From contig CAXHKQ010000269.1 in assembly GCA_964017145.1 (NCBI GenBank), forward strand, positions 1 to 11,104: a stretch of 11,104 nt of DNA, given 5' to 3'. The DNA is from Agrocybe praecox (taxonomy: Eukaryota > Basidiomycota > Agaricomycetes > Agaricales > Agrocybaceae). Positions 1 to 7,300 of this stretch are shown piece by piece (position 1 is the first letter of the stretch; each line of letters starts with the position of its first letter). Under the pieces are notes generated by a model. It was not told the origin of the DNA and made no database searches. It worked only from the letters and a program-made list of their open reading frames with translations. Both the position numbers and the translations under genes were made by a program.

Positions 1-620
1 TTTCCGCAAAATGCTCTTGCATTCCCAAAATAGCATGCACGATATGTCTAAACAATGTTTTCATACCTTTAGGGAATCAGGAATAATTAGCTGTCATACG
101 TTTCTATTTCCGAAATTATTTGGTTACTATTACTGATTTTCCGGAACTTAGTGAACCATGTAGTACACAATATGTGTATGATTGTTCGATGATTTTATGC
201 ATGATTAATGACGTGTCTGTGTCCGTATCATTGCAGTTCAGTTGGATAATTTCATTATTATCGTGTATGAGAGTACGAGCGTATTTATAAACTGAAAACA
301 CATATGATATAGCATATTGAAAACCATATAATGTAGATACACATGCGATGCACATGAATAAGGTGTAAAGAACAAGAGAGAAACGCATAATGGTTCCGAT
401 ATTTTAAAATAGCTACTCGACCTAGCTTTAGCTTTGACTTTTTGTCTTCCAACTCCAACTCACTGATTTGAAACATTGAACTTGGTTCCATGGTTTTTCC
501 ATACATAGAAGAATGTGTCTTGCATCATTATAATTCTTTTGTGACTTCACATTTTCCTGCGAAACGTACATTAGATTGACTTGTTCACTATTCCGCAACC
601 AATTACTGGACTGAAGCCTT
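1..620. other. AT-rich stretch, no firmly supported gene
   Basis: No protein family is recognisable on either strand. On the - strand two overlapping open frames (506-285 and 388-116) can be linked by a GTGAGT donor at 463 and a TTTTCAG acceptor ending at 292 into a product of about 72 aa. This is only a weak model and is treated as a finding rather than as a gene. The right edge of the stretch is the TTAA of the transposon that starts at 621. Confidence 0.6.
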
Positions 621-643
621 TTAAGGGGGTAGTCCTCTAAATA
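621..643 (+). repeat. left terminal inverted repeat of the TTAA element
   Basis: These 23 bp are the exact reverse complement of 1350-1372. The first four bases are the TTAA target copy, followed by five G residues. Confidence 0.9.
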
Positions 644-923
644 ATATTTTCATATGGCAATTTTTTTTTGTTAGCTTGAAATGTTCTTTGGGATGTATAT
701 TTTATTTTAGGCTTCATCCCATCTTTGCCGGAAACTTTGTTCGTCCGTTATGAGGCGATATGCAGAGATGTGCATCGGCGAGATGCGCGCGCTTGCATGC
801 GAAAACAAGCGTAACTCGAAACTTCAAACGCGTTTTTCTCGAAACGGTGTTCTAGAAATCGGTGTGCAACATAACGTGTTATCCGCACATACGATTTTGA
901 TTGAACTTTGCGTTTTGCATTCA

Positions 924-1097
924 CAATTGAATTATCTAGTCCCCTACGTAGCCGATTTTGGATACCTTGAAAAATCTGTCCTCGGTGCACGTTTTTGTAC
1001 TGATTTTTAGGCTAAAAAGCTGATTCAACACGCCGTCATAATTTGAGTTTTCGGTTTTTCCCAAATATCCTACGTAGGGGACTAGATTTAGCAATTG
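924..1097. repeat. internal inverted repeat inside the TTAA element
   Basis: Arms 924-951 and 1070-1097 are inverted copies. Eighteen inner bases match perfectly (934-951 with 1070-1087, ATCTAGTCCCCTACGTAG), and the outer ten match apart from small differences, ending in CAATTG on both sides. The arms enclose 118 bp and could fold into a long hairpin. The core TAGTCCCCTA differs at one position from TAGTCCTCTA in the terminal repeat, suggesting either an older nested copy of a related element or reuse of a transposase-binding motif. Confidence 0.8.
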
Positions 1098-1349
1098 ACA
1101 ATAACATAAAAAAATAAAAAAATTGCAGGACCCAACTGAAGACCTCCAGACTGCACACCGAAAATGGTTGTATGAAGAGCACTGGGTGCTTTCCCCTCGT
1201 GCAGGGGTCACGAGAAGCGGCCGATGAAGAACTAAAATTTTGTTCCAGAAAGCTATTTATATGGTTAATAAATGGATATACTCAAATTTGTCATTCTCTT
1301 AAGTTTTAGTATTTTATGAAAATTCCGAAAAACACCTATTTTTCAGTCA

Positions 1350-1372
1350 TATTTAGAGGACTACCCCCTTAA
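1350..1372 (-). repeat. right terminal inverted repeat of the TTAA element
   Basis: Exact inverted copy of 621-643. The outer TTAA is at 1369-1372. Confidence 0.9.
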
Positions 1373-2380
1373 TCCTTTAGTGCATACGTTTCCGATTCCA
1401 CTAACAAATTCACAAATGATGTGTTTGAGATACAAGTAATAACTGCGAAATATTATTTTTAACAAATAACAATTTTACACACAGAAGAAGACATAATGTG
1501 GAACCACCTACAGGACTTGTGCATTTAGCTCAGATTTTGTTGTACTTAACCATTCTCAGAGCATGCGCTACGCACATGTTTTCATACAAAACACGGCATT
1601 CTTGTGCATATTTAATGAGATGAGGATTTGGTGCCTTACAGTTCCTGATATTCTTGTATGTTTATCATTTCACACATAGACCTAATGCATCGCTTCAAAC
1701 AAAATAAATGTCGGGCACGGCCACCGAGCTGCCTCACGGGATAATAATGCTTACAAGAAAAAAACTCAATAAAAAAATAATGTTTCAATGATTTTCTTTC
1801 GATGCGATATTTTCTTACCTTAAATACCTTGAACTATTGGTCTATCCGTTCATTATGAAAGTGAATTTAAACTGATCATACGTTGTAGGTGTCTCCAATT
1901 TATGTTCTCCAGTTCAAACACCAGTTCAAACAACTGTTTCTCCATAATTTGTTTTTGCTGGTTGGCGACCAATAGTGAAAACTATACCTCTATTCGACAA
2001 TATTTACTATTTTATTTATATTATTAAAAATCGTGTGTCAGGCAAAAATAATAATTAATTTTCACTTTTCCATAAATTTGATTTTCAAATGGCCACCGTA
2101 GGCAAACCGAACTAACTACGTTAGAACAGTTTAATGCATATCAGCTTGAAGAAATAAATGTGTTATTCGTAACATACACATTTTACACTCTTGGACTGCG
2201 GTTATCTAAAAACCGCATATCATAGCAGCATACCTGATGATGTTTGTAACGCATCGTCGCATCGGTGGCAAACTATGACGTCCACCTACTTCAGCAGATC
2301 GAAATGGCTCTCCCAATGCTCTTTGCTTTGTATGCCATAATAACATCTAATCGCATGTAAATATAGAATAAAGTGTGCGT
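1373..2380. other. AT-rich intergenic stretch, nothing firmly identified
   Basis: No tRNA, rRNA, known transposon end or recognisable protein was found. A small GC-richer patch (about 1710-1740) lies in a short - strand open frame of some 40 codons, which stops at about 1640. This is within what AT-rich DNA gives by chance. The stretch probably serves as the upstream region of the promoter near 2466. Confidence 0.5.
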
Positions 2381-2383
2381 CGC

Positions 2384-2498
2384 CGTTCTCTCTCGTTTCG
2401 TTCGCTTGGACGTCCGACGACGTCGGCGTCGCGACGTTGCGTCTGCGAGCGAGTGCCCGCAGATCAGTTTATTTTCTCGACTAGCACAGCTCGGATCG
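2384..2498 (+). promoter_or_regulatory. TATA-less core promoter, Inr plus DPE (start about 2466)
   Basis: TCAGTT at 2464-2469 matches the arthropod initiator TCAKTY with the A at 2466 as +1. Counting from it, +28 to +32 (2493-2497) reads GGATC, a full match to the DPE consensus RGWYV, and +24 (2489) is G, the base preferred in DPE promoters. Exact Inr-DPE spacing is required for TFIID binding in Drosophila-type promoters. A CTCTCTC run (2386-2392) about 75 bp upstream is a GAGA-factor-like site. The surrounding 2390-2520 is clearly GC-richer than the flanks. It points + toward the ankyrin gene. There is no transcript evidence, so the assignment is inference. Confidence 0.6.
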
Positions 2499-2677
2499 GT
2501 GCGCGCAGAGCGCTTCGTGCTGTGCGTTTTTAAGTGATTTGCAAACCAAATATTAGCGTGCATACATTATTATCATAGTGCTCACGGGGTGCAGAGTGCA
2601 GTCTAGCTCTGCTAACGGTTTAACCACTTCGAATTCGCGGCTTACCTGCTCTGGGCAAAGCATACATCAGCATCATC

Positions 2678-2722
2678 ATGGAGAACCGAGGTTCGATAAT
2701 GTGTATTATGTATGTAAATTAG
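2678..2722 (+). other. short upstream open reading frame in the predicted leader
   Basis: An ATG in good context (ATCATCATGG) begins a 14-codon frame ending in TAG at 2720. It lies about 210 bp after the predicted start site and before the ankyrin coding exon, so it could act as an upstream ORF if this part of the leader is exonic. A possible donor (TAT|GTAAAT, GT at 2714) lies just before its stop, so part may be intron. Confidence 0.3.
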
Positions 2723-2944
2723 CCGAATATGAACACACACATTCGCATCTGTAACAATTGAAGCGAATTAGTGGGAATTATTGTTGTGTTCAAAACCACG
2801 TCTACACAAATTCGACACAAGCACGAACACATTTGGCACCACAATTGCATTGTGTTGTGTGCTGAAACGGTTTTGCTGCTTGCCAAAACGCAAACGGTTT
2901 GCCCCGCATTACGGCGAGAGTGATGTCGTGTCAATGACTCTACT

Positions 2945-3008
2945 ACACACACACACACATACACTTTACACTCTACACGTATGCTCTGGCTCTGCATCTG
3001 TGTGTGTG
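2945..3008. repeat. AC and TG dinucleotide runs in inverted arrangement
   Basis: (AC)7 at 2945-2959 and (TG)5 at 2999-3008 are complementary and could pair across about 40 bases. They are simple-sequence repeats in the predicted leader or first intron of the ankyrin gene, and no function is evident. Confidence 0.7.
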
Positions 3009-3112
3009 TAATGCCACTCAGCAGCGGCAGAGCCGGCGTGATTTCGTTTTAATTGCCCCCACATGAAATATTGCAAGCTTTTTGGTAACATTATTATTTG
3101 ACTTGTGGTACT

Positions 3113-3280
3113 ATGTGCTCAATTATGCTGCTGCTGCTGCTGATGCATACAGTTCGCACCATCGCGATGCCACAGGCAAACGATCCAGATGTGAATCCCC
3201 TGCAGCGCGATCTGGCGGATGCGATAATTCTGATGCTGCCGCTGGACGAGATTCGCATTCTGCTGGCCTGCGGCGCCAAG
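3113..3280 (+). CDS. ankyrin-repeat protein, first supported coding exon (partial gene)
   Basis: The frame ends at a strong donor (GCCAAG|GTAAGT, GT at 3281) after a segment reading ..LPLDEIRILLACGAK, the end of an ankyrin helix pair. It continues in phase 0 into the exon at 10549 (VNEPVTQGLRALHYA..), giving the usual GAKVNEP ankyrin loop. The start is uncertain. ATG 3113 would add a short Leu-rich segment encoded by a (CTG)5 run, while ATG 3167 (MPQANDPDV..) gives a soluble N-terminus more typical of a cytoplasmic ankyrin protein. A possible acceptor (CATACAG, ending 3152) just before ATG 3167 supports a 5' noncoding exon from the promoter near 2466 and the later start. The partner and pathway are unknown, and no gene symbol can be given. 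Confidence 0.75.
3128..3142 (+). repeat. (CTG)5 microsatellite
   Basis: Five perfect CTG units give five Leu codons if translation starts at 3113, or form part of the pyrimidine-containing stretch before a possible acceptor at 3151-3152. Length variation here would be a hint that the segment is not coding. Confidence 0.85.
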
Positions 3281-4077
3281 GTAAGTGCGGTCGGGCATAA
3301 AGGGTGTAGGTGGTAGCCAGACTTAGACTTGATATCTCAAAAGGAAATAAATACGAACAAAATATTCTCTACAATCAAAACGAAATACAAATTCATTTTC
3401 ACAACGAAATTCGATTCGAAACTAAACACATTTTGTTTATTCAATTTCCCTCCCCACCTTTTGTCGGCACGAAGTTTTTTTTTGTATAAATTCTCGGGAT
3501 TCGGCTAGGATCGGAAACCGAAGTCATGTTTTTACGACGTTTCCAAATGTGTGTTTCTACAATCGGAATCCGAAATATTTTGAAGACAATAAAATTATAC
3601 TACCTAGATCATGTATCGTTCTTCTAGATTGTAGAACATCGATTTTTGAAGGAATCAATCTTGAAAAGCTATCGATGTTATCCGAGACGAACAAATGCAT
3701 GGTAGATTTCAGTAAAAAATCATTTGATATACAAAGCATGTTTGAAAAATGTATGAAGTGTGTAAAGTGTCCGATATTTTTTTATGCCATGTTAAATGTT
3801 ATGTTGTGCACAAAAACCATAAAACAGTTAGCGAAAATGTCACAATTACAAAATCAGCTATAACTATAGAAATTTTGAAGTTAAAACATCGTGCTTTTGC
3901 GTATAAGCGTAAATCGACAATATTAACACAAGATCCAAAGGGCATCCAAATCGGACCATTCAATCCATATTTATTGTCGACTTTTCAATTTAGCGAGTGT
4001 CCGATTGCTGGATCATCTATTCTATACTGGTTTTTCGATGAGAGTTCCAGTATGATTTTGACACACTATTCAACTGT
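3281..4077. other. ankyrin gene intron, left part
   Basis: This is the start of a 7,268-bp + strand intron (3281-10548), which would be about 1.7 kb without the retrotransposon and one target copy. It is AT-rich. Two + strand open frames (3549-3863 and 3749-4090) have no recognisable family, and the first lacks an ATG at its listed start. On the - strand the part below 4078 would be the 3' UTR of the proposed nested gene. Confidence 0.6.
3970..3975 (-). terminator. poly(A) signal AATAAA of the proposed nested gene
   Basis: TTTATT on the + strand reads AATAAA on the - strand, 103 bases beyond the TGA at 4080-4078. It is well placed for 3' end formation of the small - strand gene, but such hexamers are common in AT-rich DNA. 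Confidence 0.35.
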
Positions 4078-4139
4078 TCAACTCATATAATCTTTCGAAC
4101 CTCCTAAGCCGGAATCCGCGCTGAGCCGGAAACTGCAAG
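4078..4139 (-). pseudogene. 3' fragment of the nested gene's terminal exon, cut off by BEL insertion
   Basis: Read on the - strand, 4134-4078 gives 18 codons (ending SADSGLGGSKDYMS) and TGA. This continues in frame from 9725 if the 5,585-bp element and one target copy are removed. The stretch is about 60% GC in AT-rich surroundings, which fits coding sequence. In this allele it is separated from the rest of its exon and would not be translated. It could instead be noncoding. The case rests on reading frame, phase, composition and the AATAAA downstream. Confidence 0.4.
4135..4139. repeat. target site duplication GCAAG, left copy
   Basis: GCAAG directly abuts the first base (T4140) of the left LTR and is repeated at 9725-9729 after the right LTR. 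Five base pairs is the usual duplication for BEL/Pao integrases. Its intact state means no rearrangement since insertion. Confidence 0.95.
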
Positions 4140-4337
4140 TGTCCGTCGATGCTTAGTGGACTGTATGATTATTTGAGAAACCGACACGTTGAGCGTGGTG
4201 CTGCTGGTTCGATTCTGTTTATTGCACAATTTTCCATTTGACATGTAATCTACAATTTGTACGTCTCCTTTGATGAATGTGGCGTTAATTAAAAGTACAT
4301 GAACATAACTACACTAGGAGGCGGGCAGGCGCCGACA
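4140..4337 (-). repeat. BEL/Pao 3' LTR (left on + strand)
   Basis: 198 bp, TG..CA ends, identical base for base to 9527-9724. It carries an AATAAA poly(A) signal (- strand, 4223-4218), 78 bases before the LTR end. Because the element is on the - strand, this copy is the 3' LTR, immediately preceded in element orientation by the polypurine tract. Confidence 0.95.
4218..4223 (-). terminator. LTR poly(A) signal AATAAA, 3' LTR
   Basis: AATAAA at LTR positions 115-120 in element orientation. The same hexamer is at 9610-9605 in the 5' LTR. It would direct 3' end formation of the retroelement RNA. The 5' copy could also end transcripts entering from the proposed nested gene. Confidence 0.7.
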
Positions 4338-4350
4338 TTCCGCCCACCTT
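4338..4350 (-). promoter_or_regulatory. polypurine tract
   Basis: On the - strand this reads AAGGTGGGCGGAA directly before the TG of the 3' LTR, 11 purines of 13. It serves as plus-strand DNA primer in reverse transcription. A 13-base palindrome, GCCATG-A-CATGGC (4351-4363), lies immediately upstream in element orientation. Confidence 0.85.
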
Positions 4351-4379
4351 GCCATGACATGGCGAAAATAACAATATCT

Positions 4380-7300
4380 CTATTCGAATGTATTGGTCGG
4401 CAATAATGCCAGTTTCGTCACCGTTCGTGTTATGTTCCCAGTTGCCGTCTTCACTGTTGCCACACGAACCAATCCATCGAGTCGGCCCGGATGTAACTCG
4501 ACGACGCGGCCAATGCGCCACCGAGTAACATATGGTTGATCATCCGCAACAACCACCATATCGTCGATCTTGATGTCAGTCATTGGGATGGTCCATTTGT
4601 GTCGTTGCTGAAGTTGATGAACGTACTCTCTAGCCCACCGACGCCAGAAATGTTGAGCCATGTGCTGCAGCAGCTTCCAACGGTTCGACGGCGTCCTGGC
4701 ATCTATGTCGTTCGGCTCTGGAACTGCCGTCAGGGGTTGCCCGATGAGTAGATGTCCAGGCGTCAGGATCGATGTCTCATCGCCAGCGGCCGGAATTGCG
4801 CAAAGTGGCCGCGAGTTCAGTGCTGCTTCCACTTGCGCTAGAAATGTAGACATCTCCTCGAATGTTAGTTTGTGATCTCCGATTACCTTTTTCATCGCTG
4901 TTTTGGCCATCTTCACAGTGGCTTCGGCAAGCCCATTGAAATGCGGAGAACCAGGCGGTGCGAAGTGGAAACGAGTGCCGCTGTTGCATAAATCAGCACG
5001 CCATTGATCATCTTCCATCATTGTTCGAAAATGCGTTTTCAGCTCGCGGTCGGCGCCCACGAAATTTGTGCCGTTGTCACAGTAGATGTCGGTGCACGCG
5101 CCACGCCTTGCCGTAAATCGATGATACGCAGCCACAAACGCCAATGACGACAGCTCACTCACCAACTCCAGATGAACTGCTTTAGAACCCAAACAAATGA
5201 AAACGGCAATGTATGATTTGTGAGCTTTACGTCCGCGTCCTCGAGAAGTGTGCGACCAGATTGGCCCGGCATAATCAACAGCTGTGTGTAGAAACGCACG
5301 ATTGAACTGCGCTCGTGCTGCTGGTAATTCTCCCATCAATTGACGCTGCAGTGTTGGCCGCGCTCGTACACACGTCACGCAGTTGTGGATGATTTGTCGA
5401 ACCCTTTTCCTCCCGTTCACGATCCAGTATTTCTGATGTAGATGCCCCATTGTGTTTTGTGGACCAGCGTGAAACACTCGGTCGTGGGCGTGCAGTACAA
5501 TGAGCTTGGTAACGACATTTTTCGGCGGCAGAATAATCGGATGCTGCTCATCGTACGCAAGACCAACAGTTTTCAGTCGACCACCAACTCGCATTAGTCC
5601 ACAACTGTCAACAAACGGCGTCAACTTTGCCAATTGATGCTGTCGCTTTGATGTGCTGTCGAAAACGGTTTCGAATACATCGCCATATTCGTTTCGCTGT
5701 ATAAGACGCAACCAGCACTGCTGAGCATCCTCGAGTTCATCGGCTTGTAAAAACCGACCATCGCGACGTTTGATCATCCGTCGCAAGTACGCCGTTGTTC
5801 GAATCAATTTCGTGAACGACGAATACTTGTACGCAAGTTCTGGCATTTCTTGCGTTTTCGTAACCATGCATGTCACTTCTTTTTTCGTCTCCAATAGTTT
5901 TGCGTCAACAACCAACGAAACTGATTTAGGCCACCCATGACGATCACCATTCAACCAAACCGGCCCAACCCACCACAGAGGATGCATGCGCAAATCAGCA
6001 GGCATAATGCCACGGGAGGCGACATCAGCTGGATTATCAACACCAGGAACGTGTCGCCATTGAGATGCATCCATGATTGCGTGTACTTTACTCACCCGGT
6101 TTCCGATGTAGGTTGGCCAGACATTCGATTGTTTGCGTAACCAAGCCAAGACTGTCATCGAATCGGTCCATGCGTACATCTCCACATCTTTGTATCGAAT
6201 CGCCTCACGACACTCTGCCAGCAACTCTGCTAACAATACTGCTCCGTTCAGCTCAAGACGAGGAATGCTTTGTTGTTTGATAGGTGCAACCTTTGTCTTC
6301 GCCGCCATCAACGTCACAGCCACCGAACCATCTGCTTGTTGTACGCGCACGTATACACACGCAGCGTACGCATGCATCGAGGCATCTGCGAACCCATGCA
6401 TCTCCAGTTTGCACGCAGCGCCTGTGCAACACCAACGCGGAATGCGAATCTGCTCCAGCTTTGGTAAATCGGTTTGGAAACGCAGCCACGCGCTGCATAC
6501 CTCGTCCGGTAATTCGTCGTCCCACTGCAACCCAGTCAACCACAACCTTTGTATCTGTATTTTTGCCATGACGATAACAGGGGCTAACAAACCCAAAGGA
6601 TCAAACAACCGAGCAATCTCGGCTAACATCTCACGTTTCGTCCATTTTTCTTTTGTTGCAAGCACACGTACCTTGTATCGAAGTTCATCGCATGACGGAT
6701 ACCAGCGAATTCCAAGTGCCTTTATGCCGTCTTCGTCGTCGAAACTGAGTGGAGCACGACACTCGATGTGATCGTCTGGCAACGTACGCAGTAAATCACT
6801 CGAATTTGACGACCATTTCAGCAGCCGCATTCCTCCCGCAGCCATCAATCCAATCAGCTCGTCCTTCAATTCCATCGCGTCAGCCAGCGTATCAGCGCCG
6901 GACAGACAGTCGTCGACGTAGAAGTCATTTTGTACAGCTGCCGATGCTCGAGGAAACCGCATCTGTTCATCTTGCGCCAGCCGCAACATCGTTTTGACCG
7001 CCAAGTAAGGTGCACTTCCGGTGCCGTAGGTCACCGTCTTCAGACGATAATGTTGCATCGGTTCGTTGATTGATTCACGCCACAGGATTCGCTGGAAATC
7101 TTGATGTTCCGGATGCACCCAGATTTGACGGTACATTTTCTCGACATCAGCACTGATTGCGAACTTGTGAGTGCGCCAGCGCATCAGAATTGCCGGTAAT
7201 GTTTCTTGTAAACGGGGCCCGGTCAGCATCAACGCATTGAGTCCCTTGCCATTGGTCGTGGCTGCAGTAGCATCGAACACAACACGAATTTTGGTGGAGC

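Larger units (their letters stand above)
621..1372. mobile_element. TTAA-flanked nonautonomous DNA transposon (MITE-like)
   Basis: The element is bounded by a perfect 23-bp terminal inverted repeat (621-643 and 1350-1372). Each end begins with TTAA followed by GGGGGTAGTCCTCTAAATA in inward orientation. TTAA at both outer edges fits a TTAA target duplication, as made by piggyBac-like transposases and some mosquito MITE families. The terminal G run is not the usual piggyBac start, so the superfamily is uncertain. The 744 bp between the TTAAs has no open frame longer than about 90 codons and no transposase motif, so it would need a transposase in trans. The interior holds a second inverted repeat (924-951 / 1070-1097). 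Confidence 0.8.

Noticed and set aside
748..1211. Several 80-90 codon frames within the TTAA element
   Set aside because: They occur on both strands, lack transposase motifs and cross the internal inverted repeat, so they are not genes.
2291..2563. 90-codon - strand frame over the promoter region
   Set aside because: Arg/Ser/Thr-rich translation caused by the CG-rich promoter and leader sequence, with no family and overlapping strong + strand promoter signals.
3495..3530. Short stretch resembling the nested exon tail near 4100-4139
   Set aside because: Shared bases are limited to about GTTTCCG plus scattered matches, which is too weak to claim a duplication.
3549..4090. Two overlapping + strand frames of 104 and 113 codons in the ankyrin intron
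   Set aside because: No recognisable domain, AT-rich composition, and the first begins at a GTG. They overlap the proposed nested gene's 3' end on the other strand and are within chance expectation.
4338..4379. Possible env gene downstream of pol
   Set aside because: Only 42 bases separate the polyprotein stop from the 3' LTR, so there is no room for an envelope gene.
6133..6771. 212-codon + strand open frame inside the retrotransposon
   Set aside because: It is the antisense shadow of the RT and RNase H coding region, with low-complexity Ser/Arg/His composition and no family signature.
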